A stretch of 64,000 nucleotides of DNA from an uncultured Verrucomicrobia subdivision 3 bacterium (GCA_903913865.1 CAIWMU010000093.1:1-64000), one strand, 5' to 3'. Counted from the first letter of the stretch, positions 17,276-26,357 are shown. The notes: generated by a model from the sequence alone, not told the origin. Made by a program: numbers and translations.

Positions 17276-19786
17276 ATGCACAACAGAAACGAACACAACG
17301 CCGGGTGGCCCGTCCTGCACGGTCATCGATTCCTTGCCACTCCTCTTTTTGTTCTATGTCTGCTGGGGGCATGGGCTGGCATGCCCGGTCCTGCAGGTGC
17401 CATGGATTTGAGCCGCGCGATGATCGTGACGCCTCCCCACATGCTTGCCAGGGAGAAAAAGGCGGTGATGATGCTGGTCGAGGAGGTGCAAAAGCGGACG
17501 GGCATCCGTTGGGAGGAGACCAACGGATGGCCAGAGGGAGGCAAGACGGTGATATTGGCCGGGACAAAGTCGGAAGTGGCCGGCTTGGCCGGTCCACACC
17601 AGGCGGAGGTGGCGGGGTTGGAAATGCCTGTGGGTGCGGAGGGTTTCCGGCTCTGTGCGCGGCCGACCTGGGGGCAGTCGCCCGTGCTCCTCGTGGTGGG
17701 CAATGATGCGCGGGGAGTGTTGTTCGGGGTCGGGCGGCTCTTGAGGGAAATGCATCTGGGTCGCGGGATGGCAGAGGTTCAGAGCCCTCTTGATATTTCA
17801 ACGGCCCCCAGGTATTCGCTGCGCGGTCACCAGCTGGGCTACAGGCCCAAGTGCAATTCCTATGATGCATGGGATCTGCCGGTCTGGGAGCAGTATTTCC
17901 GGGACCTTGCCGTCTTTGGTTGCAACGCGATTGAACTGATTCCCCCGCGCTCCGATGACGATGCGACGAGCCCCCACTTCCCACGCCCTCCCATGGAGAT
18001 GATGCAGGGGATGTCCCGGGTGGCCGATTCCTACGGGCTGGATGTGTGGGTGTGGTATCCGGCGATGGACAAGGATTACTCTGATGCGGCAACGGTTGAG
18101 GCGGCTCTGAAGGAGTGGGAGGAGGTCTATAGCAAACTGAGCCGGATTGATGCGGTCTTTGTGCCCGGGGGAGATCCCGGCCACACACAACCCAGGTATC
18201 TGATGGCGCTTCTGGAGAAACAGGTGAAGAACCTTCACCGCCATCATCCCGCAGCGCAGATGTGGGTCTCCCCGCAGGGTTTCACGCGGGAATGGATGGA
18301 TGAATTTTTGGCGATTCTTCAGCGGGATCAGCCGGTGTGGTTGAGTGGCATTGTGACCGGACCCCAAGTGCGGATGAGCCCGCAGCGCCTCCGGGAATTG
18401 GTTCCCGCGAGGTATCCCATCCGGACCTACCCTGACATTACGCACTCCCGCCAATGCCAGTATCCGGTTCCCTCCTGGGACCGCGCCCTCGCAGTCACTG
18501 AGGGGCGGGAATGCATCAACCCCAGGCCTGAGGATGAGGCGACCATCTTCAGGTATTCCCAACCGGGCACTGTTGGGTTTATCACCTACTCTGAGGGGTG
18601 CAATGATGACTTCAACAAGGCGGTCTGGAGCGTCCTGGGATGGGATCCCGAGGTGCCGGTTCGCGAAATCGCGAGGCAATATAGCCGCTATTTTGTCGGC
18701 GACCGCTACACCGAGAATCTTGCCGATGGGGTGCTGGGGTTGGAGCGCAACTGGCGCGGTCCATTGAAGGAGAACAGGGGAGTGGAGCAAACTCTGGAGA
18801 ACTTCAGGCGGATGGAGCGTGAAGCCTCGCCCGGGGATCTCAAGAACTGGAGGTTCCAGCAACTTCTCTTCCGGGCCTATTTTGATGCATATACCCAACA
18901 CCGCCTCAAGGTTGAGGAGGAACGTGAGGCGGATGCGATGGAAATCCTGGGGAAGGCTCGGAAGGCTGGAGCGTTGGACTCGATGGACAAGGCGGAACGG
19001 ATTCTTTCAAATCTCAATGGTTCCGAGTCGGATCCGCTTAGGACGCGCATTTTTCAACTTGCTGAAGCCATGTTCCAGAGCATCGGGATGCAGTTGAGCA
19101 CGGGGCTTTATCGTGCCATCAGCATGGGGCGGGGAAACAGTCTGGATACGGTTGATTTTCCGCTCAACAACCGGGTCTGGCTGAAAGCGCAGTTCGAGCG
19201 GATCCGCAAGCTTGGAGGGGAATCTGAACGGTTGGCCGCAATCAACCGGATCGCGCATTGGACCGATCCGGGTCCCGGCGGTTTTTACGATGATCTCGGA
19301 AACAGTGCGTTGCAGCCGCACCTGGTAACCGGGGCCGGTTTTGGGATTGATCCCGCGAGCTTCAGTTGCCCAAGGGTCAATTTTGCTGATGAACCGCTCA
19401 CCACCCAACCCGGCGGGGTGGCCGCATCGACGAGACGGAACTCATGGTGGGATCATGCCGAGGCGCTTTATGATGCTCCATTGGAACTGCGCTACACGGG
19501 GCTGGATTCCGCAGCCCGCTACCGTGTGCGTGTCGTTTATGGAGGGGACAATTACAAGCGGAACATAAAGCTCACCGCCAACCAGACCATCACCATCCAT
19601 CCCCTGATCGAGAAACAACTTCCCATTGAGCCGATGGAATTTGCCATCCCCCCTGAGGCGACCCGGGGCGGATATCTCAGCCTGTCCTGGACCGCCGAGC
19701 CGGGTCTAGGCGGGAATGGCCGTGCGTGCCAGATATCGGAGGTCTGGCTCATCAGGGAGTCCAAAAAGACGGGCAGCGGCCGCTGA
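17276..19786 (+). CDS. Secreted glycoside hydrolase with GH20/GH67-type N-terminal domain
   Basis: 836 residues with a signal peptide ending near PAGA (about 42). An N-terminal alpha/beta domain (about 45-175) has 'VILAGTKSE...GFRL...VLLVVGNDARGVLFGVGRLLREM', the layout of the small domain of alpha-glucuronidases and hexosaminidases. A TIM-barrel-like middle follows ('YRPKCNSYDAWDLPVWEQYF', 'DAVFVPGGDPGH', 'FITYSEGCNDDF'); the acidic residues in the last two are catalytic candidates. A C-terminal beta domain (about 690-820) may bind carbohydrate. The closest match in my memory is GH67-like, but the exact family is not certain. It is the second gene of a three-gene carbohydrate run. Confidence 0.72.
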   Translation: MHNRNEHNAGWPVLHGHRFLATPLFVLCLLGAWAGMPGPAGAMDLSRAMIVTPPHMLAREKKAVMMLVEEVQKRTGIRWEETNGWPEGGKTVILAGTKSEVAGLAGPHQAEVAGLEMPVGAEGFRLCARPTWGQSPVLLVVGNDARGVLFGVGRLLREMHLGRGMAEVQSPLDISTAPRYSLRGHQLGYRPKCNSYDAWDLPVWEQYFRDLAVFGCNAIELIPPRSDDDATSPHFPRPPMEMMQGMSRVADSYGLDVWVWYPAMDKDYSDAATVEAALKEWEEVYSKLSRIDAVFVPGGDPGHTQPRYLMALLEKQVKNLHRHHPAAQMWVSPQGFTREWMDEFLAILQRDQPVWLSGIVTGPQVRMSPQRLRELVPARYPIRTYPDITHSRQCQYPVPSWDRALAVTEGRECINPRPEDEATIFRYSQPGTVGFITYSEGCNDDFNKAVWSVLGWDPEVPVREIARQYSRYFVGDRYTENLADGVLGLERNWRGPLKENRGVEQTLENFRRMEREASPGDLKNWRFQQLLFRAYFDAYTQHRLKVEEEREADAMEILGKARKAGALDSMDKAERILSNLNGSESDPLRTRIFQLAEAMFQSIGMQLSTGLYRAISMGRGNSLDTVDFPLNNRVWLKAQFERIRKLGGESERLAAINRIAHWTDPGPGGFYDDLGNSALQPHLVTGAGFGIDPASFSCPRVNFADEPLTTQPGGVAASTRRNSWWDHAEALYDAPLELRYTGLDSAARYRVRVVYGGDNYKRNIKLTANQTITIHPLIEKQLPIEPMEFAIPPEATRGGYLSLSWTAEPGLGGNGRACQISEVWLIRESKKTGSGR

Positions 19787-19823
19787 ACAATTGAACTAAA
19801 TCAATCAAGGATATAACAAAAAT

Positions 19824-20633
19824 ATGACAAATCAAAATGACAACCGGTCAGGCAACCCAGTGAGGGATCTGCTCAAGGCGGGGAAGCCCGCCGTGGGTAT
19901 TACGATCAGCGTCAACAATGTGGAACTGGCGGCCCAGGCTGCGGCCTTGGGGTTTGATTTTCTATGGTTGGAGATGGAGCACACCGCCCTCAGCCTTGAG
20001 AGTGTCAGGAATATTGTGCTGGCGACGCGGGGGTTGCCGGCCATTCCGTTTGCCAGGCCTGCGGTCAACGCACTCTGGACGGCCAAGCGGATCTTGGACG
20101 CAGGGGTGTTGGGGGTCATTTTTCCCTTCACCAGCACGCCGGAGCTGGCCCGGCAGGCGGTTTCAGCCTGCCGTTACCCCCCTGCCGGCAAGCGTGGCTC
20201 GGGTGCCGCGATGGCACAGTTCCGCTGGAATGCACCGGATGGCTACTACGACTTCGCGGATGAGAATGTGATGGTGGTTGCGGTTGTGGAGGATGCCGAG
20301 GGGCTTTCCCACATTGATGAGATTGCCGCCACGCCCGGGATTGATGTCATTTTCATCGGCACGAGCGATCTCTCCTTTTCACTCGGTTTGCGTGGGGATC
20401 AGGAGCATCCCGAACTGGCGCGGGCGATCGGGAAGATTGTGGCTGCAGCGCAACGGAATGGGAAGGTGCTGGGTCGCCCGGCGGGAAGCCCGGAGCAGAT
20501 CCAGAAGCTTCAATCGGAGGGGTTCTTGTTCTTTCAGGCCGCCACCGACACGGAGTTCATGGCGGCGGGAGCGGCTCAGTTTTTGAAGCCGCTCGGCAAA
20601 AAGCGGTTTTTCGACTGGCGCAGCGGACTGTGA
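19824..20633 (+). CDS. HpcH/HpaI family aldolase
   Basis: 269 residues after an AAGGA Shine-Dalgarno. It has the HpcH/HpaI (beta/alpha)8 signatures: 'FDFLWLEMEHTALS' (metal-binding Glu region), 'PAIPFARPAVNALWTAKRIL', 'VVEDAEGLSHIDEI' and 'GIDVIFIGTSDLSFSLG'. Characterised members cleave 2-keto-3-deoxy or 4-hydroxy-2-oxo acids to pyruvate plus an aldehyde using Mg or Co. Its place after an esterase and a glycoside hydrolase fits breakdown of a sugar acid (for example 2-keto-3-deoxy sugar acids), which is inference. A strong hairpin follows. Confidence 0.9.
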   Translation: MTNQNDNRSGNPVRDLLKAGKPAVGITISVNNVELAAQAAALGFDFLWLEMEHTALSLESVRNIVLATRGLPAIPFARPAVNALWTAKRILDAGVLGVIFPFTSTPELARQAVSACRYPPAGKRGSGAAMAQFRWNAPDGYYDFADENVMVVAVVEDAEGLSHIDEIAATPGIDVIFIGTSDLSFSLGLRGDQEHPELARAIGKIVAAAQRNGKVLGRPAGSPEQIQKLQSEGFLFFQAATDTEFMAAGAAQFLKPLGKKRFFDWRSGL

Positions 20634-20652
20634 ATTCGCACCGGATATGAAA

Positions 20653-20686
20653 AAGGCATCTCCCCCGGCAAAGGGGGAGATGCCTT
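20653..20686. terminator. Bidirectional rho-independent terminator
   Basis: A perfect 14-bp stem, AAGGCATCTCCCCC (20653-20666) with GGGGGAGATGCCTT (20673-20686), encloses a 6-nt loop. It sits between the converging aldolase and oxidoreductase genes. An A-run just left of it supplies the T-run for leftward transcripts. Confidence 0.9.
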
Positions 20687-20705
20687 GCGACATCCATGCG
20701 GATGG

Positions 20706-22106
20706 TTACAAGGTCCAGCCCTGGCGGTAAGTGCGCTTGACGTAGGCGTTGGCCTCGTCGTCGTTTGTCACGCGCATGTTTGCCCCGTCCCACAGCAACC
20801 GCTGGTCCGGGTAGCGCACGGCGAGGTTCCCCAGCAGGACCATCTCGGTCAGGGGACCGGAATAATCAAAATTAGAGCTGGCAGGTTTGCCACCCTTGCA
20901 GGCCCGCACCCAGTCCAGTTCATGCCCGTCGATCCCCCCGGGGACCCGTTCAAGGGTGGCGGGTGGCATGCCAATTTCCTTGGCCTTCTTGTCGGAGACG
21001 ATGCGTGGATCCTTGCCGTAGCAGCCGCACATCAGAGTGGCTTTTTCACCGATGAACAGCACGCCGCCATCGGCATCCCCCATCCTGCGGCCCTCTTCGA
21101 GTTCCTCCGGGCGGGGGGGCATGAGGCCGCCGTCCCACCAGGTCAGTTTTACAGGCGGGAGGGACCCGCGCTGTGGGAATTTGTAGCGGACGATGGAGGA
21201 TCGGGGATAGGTTTCGTTCTTGGGTTCGGTCTTCTTCCAGAAGCCTTCCCAGTAAGTGGAGATGCACCCTTCGATGCTGTCAGGGTGCTTTAGGTCCAGT
21301 CCGTAGAAAACGCAATCGAGCACATGGCAGCCGAGATCGCCGAGGGAACCGGTTCCAAAATCCCACCAGGCGCGCCACTTGTTCGGGGCATATTCCGGGT
21401 GGTAGGGGCGGTAGGGCGCGGGGCCGATCCATTTATCCCAATCCATGCCTTCAGGCAGGGCAGGGGTGTCCTTGGGCCTTTCCACCTCAATACCCTGGGG
21501 CCAGACGGGGCGGTTGGTCCAGGCATGCACTTCGCGCACCGCGCCGAGGGAACCGCTCTGGATCCATTCGCGAATCTGGCGGGTGCCATCCCCGGAGTGG
21601 CCCTGGTTCCCCATCTGAGTGACCACCTTGTGCTCCCTGGCTGCTTCTGTGAGCTTTCGGGCCTCAAAGACAGAATGGGTCATGGGCTTCTGCACGTAAA
21701 CATGCTTTCCTGCTTTGATGGCCGCCATTGCGATGACAGCATGGGAATGATCGGGGGTCGCGATGATGATGGCATCGATGTCCTTCTGTTTCTCGAGCAT
21801 CTCGCGGTAATCCATGTAGGTCCTGGCCTTGGGATACTCTGCAAAGACCTTGGCCGCATAGGTGGGGGTCACGTCGCAAAGAGCCACAATATTCTCGCCA
21901 GCGCATTTGCGGATGTTGTTTTTCCCCATGCCACCCACTCCGATGGCGGCAATGTTCAGCTTGTTATTCGGGCTGGTCTGGCCGCGGGCGCCGACCACGT
22001 AGCTGGGTACAATGCTGATGGTCGCAAGGGTGCCGGCGGTTCGGGCGAGGAAACTGCGGCGGGGCATTCCACCACTGGAACTATTCGTTGGGGTTTTGGC
22101 GCTCAT
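20706..22106 (-). CDS. Tat-exported Gfo/Idh/MocA family oxidoreductase
   Basis: 466 residues. Twin-arginine signal 'MPRRSFLARTAGTLATISI', then the Rossmann fold 'NIAAIGVGGMGKNNI' and 'AIIIATPDHSHAVIAM', and 'VQKPMTH' where many family members have EKP. C-terminal dimerisation/substrate domain includes 'GSLGDLGCHVLDC'. Exported members of this size are very abundant in Verrucomicrobia and Planctomycetes and are thought to oxidise sugars or sugar derivatives with tightly bound NAD(P). It converges with the sugar-related run, so a related role is plausible but not shown. Confidence 0.9.
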   Translation of the reverse strand: MSAKTPTNSSSGGMPRRSFLARTAGTLATISIVPSYVVGARGQTSPNNKLNIAAIGVGGMGKNNIRKCAGENIVALCDVTPTYAAKVFAEYPKARTYMDYREMLEKQKDIDAIIIATPDHSHAVIAMAAIKAGKHVYVQKPMTHSVFEARKLTEAAREHKVVTQMGNQGHSGDGTRQIREWIQSGSLGAVREVHAWTNRPVWPQGIEVERPKDTPALPEGMDWDKWIGPAPYRPYHPEYAPNKWRAWWDFGTGSLGDLGCHVLDCVFYGLDLKHPDSIEGCISTYWEGFWKKTEPKNETYPRSSIVRYKFPQRGSLPPVKLTWWDGGLMPPRPEELEEGRRMGDADGGVLFIGEKATLMCGCYGKDPRIVSDKKAKEIGMPPATLERVPGGIDGHELDWVRACKGGKPASSNFDYSGPLTEMVLLGNLAVRYPDQRLLWDGANMRVTNDDEANAYVKRTYRQGWTL

Positions 22107-22194
22107 AGATATTTTGTACGGGTATTATGGCAATAGAATGCCGGATTTGAGGCTTTTGAAAACTTTTTTCCGCAGGGTGGGGGCCGGATGGAGA

Positions 22195-22569
22195 TCAGTC
22201 GTGGATGGGGACCGGGTGCCCGTTTGAATCCACCGCCACGTAAACAACCTCCGCCTGCGTCACACGGACCGTTTCATGCGGGGTATTGCCACGCTTGGCA
22301 TCCACGATGACCCGGACGGTGATGGATGTGTGGCCCGACCGGACCCATTCGGTGTAGAAGCTGACGAGATCGCCGACGAAGACCGGGGCGATGAATTTGA
22401 CCTCATGCATGGCCACCGTGACGAGACGCTTTGAGCATCGCTTGCGGCCCTCCACGGTTCCGGCCTGATCAATATAGCTGAGGATGATGCCGCCGAAGAT
22501 GGTGCCGAGCGGATTGGTATCCGCCGGCATCATCACGACCCGGATTGCGGGTTGGTAGTCGTCATTCAT
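22195..22569 (-). CDS. Acyl-CoA thioesterase, hotdog fold
   Basis: 124 residues, the usual length of the YciA/Acot-like single-hotdog group. '[19 protein letters not shown]' contains the conserved GG and the catalytic Asp of the hotdog helix, followed by '[20 protein letters not shown]' and '[12 protein letters not shown]'. It hydrolyses short- to long-chain acyl-CoAs in the cytoplasm. It is a single gene, separated by 88 bp from the oxidoreductase. Confidence 0.88.
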   Translation of the reverse strand: MNDDYQPAIRVVMMPADTNPLGTIFGGIILSYIDQAGTVEGRKRCSKRLVTVAMHEVKFIAPVFVGDLVSFYTEWVRSGHTSITVRVIVDAKRGNTPHETVRVTQAEVVYVAVDSNGHPVPIHD

Positions 22570-22676
22570 GTAGTGATCATGGGATTTTTGGTTCCTGTTG
22601 GCGAGGGAGTCTTTGTCCGGATATTGGGGTCATGGTTCCGCTTGAGAAGCGGGATCCCATCAACTAAGCTGGGGGC

Positions 22677-22910
22677 ATGCCGATTTACGAATTTCATTGT
22701 CAAAAATGCCAGAAGGACAGCGAGATCCTGGTGCGCTCGACCGAATGGAAGGGGGCCAAGTGTCCGCACTGCGGTTCCGCGCGGATCGCCAAGAAGCTTT
22801 CCGTGTTTGCCTCCTCCGTGGCAGGGGCGAATCAAGCGAGTGCTCCTGCGTGCGAAGGTGGGAGCGGATCCTGTGGCAGTTGCTGCGGTGGCGGTCCACA
22901 CAGGCACTGA
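22677..22910 (+). CDS. FmdB-family zinc-ribbon protein
   Basis: 77 residues: 'MPIYEFHCQKCQKDSEIL' then 'CPHCGSARIAKKLSVFAS' and a Gly/Ser/Cys-rich tail ending 'CGSCCGGGPHRH'. This is the FmdB/CxxC_CXXC_SSSS family, small proteins with one zinc ribbon and unknown exact function, often proposed as regulators. It is divergent from the thioesterase gene. Confidence 0.92.
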   Translation: MPIYEFHCQKCQKDSEILVRSTEWKGAKCPHCGSARIAKKLSVFASSVAGANQASAPACEGGSGSCGSCCGGGPHRH

Positions 22911-22963
22911 TCAGGTTGGCCGGGACTGTCAGTTGCCATGCGTGGTTTGAAAACTAATCTCAT

Positions 22964-23971
22964 ATGAAGAAAATGACGGGAAGCAGCCGGTGGTGGGTGG
23001 CGATTGCCGCCGTGTGTGTTCTTTTGGGCTTTGGCCCCAACCTCCTCGCGGGCGGTTCATCGGCACACAGGACTCCCGTCATTTTGGATACGGACATCGG
23101 GGATGACATCGACGACACTTGGGCGCTGGAGCTTGTTTTGCAGAGCCCGGAACTGGATTTGAAGCTCGTGGTTGGGGACTACGGCAGGCCCGTTTACCGG
23201 GCGAGACTGCTGGCGAAGTTGCTGGAGCGGGCCGGCCGGACTGATGTGCCTGTGGGATTGGGGGTTGAATTCGAGAAGGTCGGTGGTCAGATGTCCCAGG
23301 CGGCCTGGCTTGGAGATTACGATCTTGCGAAGTATCCCGGGAAGGTTCATCTGAACGGTGTTCGTGCGATGGTTGATCTGATCATGAAGTCGAGGGAACC
23401 AGTGACCGTGCTGGCGATCGGGCCGATGCCGAACCTGGCTGCGGCACTGGTCCTTGAACCGCGAATCGCGCAGAAGGCGGTCTTTGTCGGCATGCACGGC
23501 AGCGTGCGGGTGGGTTACGGTGGCAGCACAAACGTCGCTGCCGAATGGAATGTGGTTGCCGCACCCAAGGCCGCCCAGGCTGTATTCGCCGCCTCATGGA
23601 AGAAGACGATCACACCGTTGGACACCTGTGGACTGGTCGGCTTAAAGGGGGATTACCATCGGCGCGTGGTGGAAAGCAACCAACGGGCTGCGGTGGATGT
23701 GGTGGCGAACTACCGTGTTTGGGCGGCCTGCCATCCTGAGATGAAGGCCGGGGATGTGGATGTCAAGTCCAGCACCCTGTTTGATTGCGTGGCTGTTTAC
23801 CTCGCCGTGAATCAGGATTTGTGTGTGATGGAGGATCTCAACCTGCGGGTGACGGATGATGGGTTCACACGCATTGATCCAGCAGGCTCACCCTGCCGGG
23901 TTGCAACAGCCTGGAAGGATCTGCCCGGTTTTGAGAAATGGATCGCTGACCGGTTGACACGGCCCCGGTGA
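22964..23971 (+). CDS. Exported nucleoside hydrolase
   Basis: 335 residues with an N-terminal signal (about 8-30, WVAIAAVCVLLGFGPNLLAG). The calcium-binding motif 'VILDTDIGDDIDDTWAL' identifies the inosine/uridine-preferring nucleoside hydrolase fold; 'VTVLAIGPMPNLAAAL' and 'EWNVVAAPKAAQAVF' follow in family order. The enzymes split N-glycosidic bonds of ribonucleosides to base and ribose. Export suggests use of extracellular nucleosides. Confidence 0.88.
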   Translation: MKKMTGSSRWWVAIAAVCVLLGFGPNLLAGGSSAHRTPVILDTDIGDDIDDTWALELVLQSPELDLKLVVGDYGRPVYRARLLAKLLERAGRTDVPVGLGVEFEKVGGQMSQAAWLGDYDLAKYPGKVHLNGVRAMVDLIMKSREPVTVLAIGPMPNLAAALVLEPRIAQKAVFVGMHGSVRVGYGGSTNVAAEWNVVAAPKAAQAVFAASWKKTITPLDTCGLVGLKGDYHRRVVESNQRAAVDVVANYRVWAACHPEMKAGDVDVKSSTLFDCVAVYLAVNQDLCVMEDLNLRVTDDGFTRIDPAGSPCRVATAWKDLPGFEKWIADRLTRPR

Positions 23972-23985
23972 GGGTTTGCAAGGAC

Positions 23986-24028
23986 GTTGCCGGAGAGAGC
24001 AGGGAGCAGCCCCGGTCGGGGCGGCAAC
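23986..24028. terminator. Nested hairpin between convergent genes
   Basis: GTTGCC (23986-23991) pairs with GGCAAC (24023-24028), enclosing GCCCCG/CGGGGC (24009-24014, 24017-24022). It lies between the converging nucleoside hydrolase and radical SAM genes and is followed by TAAAAAACC, so it could terminate both; its T-run is good only in the leftward direction. Confidence 0.45.
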
Positions 24029-24948
24029 TAAAAAACCTCGGCCTTGAGGCCTGTGGTCTTGCGCACGATTTGCGCGATACGGGAGAGGACTTTCAGGGGG
24101 AGATGGCCGCTATCCGGATTGCTTGCAGGCCTGGTTGCGGAATAGATCTGCACCAGAGAAATCTGTGCGCCAGCCCGCTTCAAATCGGTGAGCCTCCGGG
24201 CGTAATCCTCGATCTCCTCCATCGCCGGTTCTTCGCCATTGATGGAGGGGAACAGGCTCTGGATGACGATGGGATGGACGCGGGAATAATTGACGATGTT
24301 CTCAAGAACGCGATGGAAGGGGACTTCGGGGCGGTTCACCTTCTCAATGTATGCCTGGGATCCGCCGTCGAGTTTGGCCCAGACCTCATCGTTACGGGTG
24401 AGGAACTTCATCCCCTGCTGGACGTTCGGAAGGTCCAACCCGGTGCCATTGGTGATCAGGACGACCTTGAAGAACGGGGAATCGGAGAGGGCCCGGACGT
24501 GGATGACAGCCTGGAGGGCTTCCGTAAAGCGAGGGGAGAGGGTGGGTTCACCATCGCCGCTGATGGCAACGTGACGCAACTGGAGAACATCCTCGGGAAG
24601 GTTGCGATACCAGGGGCGCTCGCGGAGCCTGCCAGCCTTGACATATGCCAGAGTCCGCCGCAGCTCCTCCTCCATGACATCGACATCCAGCACCTGAGGC
24701 ACCTCGCTACCCCGTTGAACTTCACAGTAGATGCAGCGAAAATTGCAATATTTGTCGGGATTCATATTGATCCCGACAGAAAGCCCACGTGCCCGCGCGG
24801 AGACAACCACATAAACGTAGCGATTGTCCAGGAAGTCCCTCGGCGATCCGAAGGCGGTCTCCTGCGAGCCGTCCAGTTTGGTGGGACCCCACTTCCTTCG
24901 GTCCGCATCCTGAACGTGCCCATTCGACTTGGCAGTTACTTCTTCCAC
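24028..24948 (-). CDS. Radical SAM protein
   Basis: 306 residues. 'INMNPDKYCNFRCIYCEVQRG' holds the CxxxCxxC cluster ligands, followed by 'HVAISGDGEPTLSPRF' and 'VVLITNGTG', typical of the COG0731-like group of radical SAM enzymes. A C-terminal 'VQIYSATRPASNPDSGHLPL' stretch is conserved in that group. The reaction is unknown. It is divergent from the Crp/Fnr-type regulator (131 bp to its preferred start). Confidence 0.85.
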   Translation of the reverse strand: MEEVTAKSNGHVQDADRRKWGPTKLDGSQETAFGSPRDFLDNRYVYVVVSARARGLSVGINMNPDKYCNFRCIYCEVQRGSEVPQVLDVDVMEEELRRTLAYVKAGRLRERPWYRNLPEDVLQLRHVAISGDGEPTLSPRFTEALQAVIHVRALSDSPFFKVVLITNGTGLDLPNVQQGMKFLTRNDEVWAKLDGGSQAYIEKVNRPEVPFHRVLENIVNYSRVHPIVIQSLFPSINGEEPAMEEIEDYARRLTDLKRAGAQISLVQIYSATRPASNPDSGHLPLKVLSRIAQIVRKTTGLKAEVF

Positions 24949-25008
24949 AGTTACACTACGAAATTAGATTTGATTCCCTTACAGGACTACACGGTGTTTG
25001 CTAAAAAT

Positions 25009-25025
25009 TGCACATTTTTTGTGCA
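25009..25025. promoter_or_regulatory. Palindrome upstream of the Crp/Fnr-type gene
   Basis: TGCACA (25009-25014) and TGTGCA (25020-25025) form a perfect dyad with a 5-nt T-rich spacer, in the divergent promoter region about 55 bp before the regulator's ATG. The size and symmetry fit a dimeric helix-turn-helix operator, possibly for autoregulation. It is not an FNR consensus (TTGAT-N4-ATCAA). Confidence 0.4.
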
Positions 25026-25079
25026 GCTTAACCTGTGGACGGATGAGGTTCTCTTTTGAACGACCCAACACGAAGCCAA

Positions 25080-25799
25080 ATGAAGACAGTAATCGATGAA
25101 CTGAGGCGTGCTGCTCTGATCAATACACTCCGATCCTGCCAGCTCTTCAGGGGGTTGCCTGCGAGTGATTTGGGAGCCATCGCAGGAATCTCCCTGCTCA
25201 AATCCCTTCGCAAGGGTGAATATCTCTTTCGGGAGGGGGATCCGGCAAACGGCTTCTATGTCGTGCAGAAGGGGGCAATAAACGTGCATCGCGTCAACGC
25301 CTTGGGGAAGGAGCAGGTGATCCACATCTTCAGACCCGGGGAATCCCTTGCGGAGGCAACCCTGGCAACGGCCTCCGGATATCCAGCCGACGCCTTGGCG
25401 GTGGAGTCAACCCAGGTGTTTCTGGTGCAGAAGGCGGGGTTCATTGAACTGCTGAAGCACCATCCCGATCTCGGGTTGAGGATGCTGGCATCCATGAGCG
25501 TTCATCTGCGGATGCTTTTGGGACAGTTGGAGGACCTGACACTCAAGGATGTGGAGACCCGCCTCGCAAACTGGCTTATGCGGCGATGCCCTGAACCGCA
25601 TGCGGAGACTCCGGTCGAGGTGGAGTTGAACACCACGAAACGCCTGCTTGCGGCGGAATTGGGGACGGTGAGCGAAACTCTGTCCAGAACTCTGGCGAAG
25701 TTCCGGGAGCAGGGGCTGGTCCGGGTTAAGGCAAAGTCCGTTATGATCCTCTCCCCGAAGCGCTTGGAACAGTTGCTGAAGCGAAATTTGGGGGAGTGA
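25080..25799 (+). CDS. Crp/Fnr-family transcriptional regulator (Dnr-like)
   Basis: 239 residues from the ATG at 25080; a TTG at 25056 with GGATGAGG upstream is a credible alternative. A cNMP-binding-type beta-roll (about 20-130: 'LFRGLPASDLGAIAG', 'FREGDPANGFYVVQKGAINV', 'FRPGESLAEATL') is followed by a long dimer helix and an HTH domain ('LLAAELGTVSETLSRTLAKFREQGLV'). FNR N-terminal cluster cysteines are missing, so oxygen sensing by [4Fe-4S] is unlikely; Dnr/NnrR-like sensing (NO or redox, via heme) is possible. Immediately downstream begins the cytochrome region, which makes respiratory control plausible. Confidence 0.88.
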   Translation: MKTVIDELRRAALINTLRSCQLFRGLPASDLGAIAGISLLKSLRKGEYLFREGDPANGFYVVQKGAINVHRVNALGKEQVIHIFRPGESLAEATLATASGYPADALAVESTQVFLVQKAGFIELLKHHPDLGLRMLASMSVHLRMLLGQLEDLTLKDVETRLANWLMRRCPEPHAETPVEVELNTTKRLLAAELGTVSETLSRTLAKFREQGLVRVKAKSVMILSPKRLEQLLKRNLGE

Positions 25800-25809
25800 A
25801 ATCCCCCAA
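25788..25809. terminator. Hairpin across the stop codon of the regulator gene
   Basis: TTGGGGGA (25788-25795) pairs with TCCCCCAA (25802-25809) with a 6-nt loop containing the TGA. Only a short CTTTT follows, so termination may be weak. Confidence 0.5.
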
Positions 25810-26027
25810 CCTGCGGCTTTTGGTGGACGATATTAGTTCGGGCTCGCTGCTGGTTTAAAAAAATGAATTGCGTCACCCATGCAGTTTGACAGAATAAGTG
25901 GCAGTGACGTTACGTCCAATGTTTGTGCGTGCGCTCCGGCCCGAGTCGGCCCCGGGCTTCCGGTAGGAAGGCGGGGACTGTGGCGGGAGTTGCGCCTGAT
26001 GTCCGTTGAAACTAATAAGAAACCAAT

Positions 26028-26357
26028 ATGAAAAAGCTAACATTACTCACCATCGCCCTGCTTGCCGCTGGCGTTGTTTCGATGCCCGCCGCCGATGCGA
26101 AGGCGATCTGGGAAAAGGATTGCACCAAGTGCCATGGCGCTGATGGCAAGGGCGAAACCAAGATGGGCCAGAAGGTCGGCGTGAAGAACATGGCCGATGC
26201 CAAGGTTCAGGCTGACATGAAGGATGCTGAAATGACAAAGGCCATCAAGGAAGGCGTCAAGGACAAGGAAGACAAGACCAAGATGAAGGCGTTTCCCGAC
26301 CTGACGGACGAGGAAATCAAGTCGCTGGTTGCGATGATTCGCGAGTTCAAGAAGTAA
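26028..26357 (+). CDS. Small periplasmic monoheme cytochrome c
   Basis: 109 residues. Signal peptide MKKLTLLTIALLAAGVVSMP cut after ADA, then 'CTKCHGADGKGETKMGQKVG' (one CxxCH heme site) and a distal 'KTKMKAFPDLTDEEI', where Met is the likely sixth ligand. This is the cytochrome c-551/c5 class of soluble electron carriers. It has the same length and layout as the protein at 35792-36121. A strong terminator follows, so it is transcribed alone, 3 kb from the main cytochrome operon. Confidence 0.93.
   Translation: MKKLTLLTIALLAAGVVSMPAADAKAIWEKDCTKCHGADGKGETKMGQKVGVKNMADAKVQADMKDAEMTKAIKEGVKDKEDKTKMKAFPDLTDEEIKSLVAMIREFKK

Noticed and set aside
25800-26027. FNR box before the monoheme cytochrome gene
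   Set aside because: TTGAC occurs near 25890 but the expected opposite half-site at 4-nt spacing is missing; no full dyad seen.
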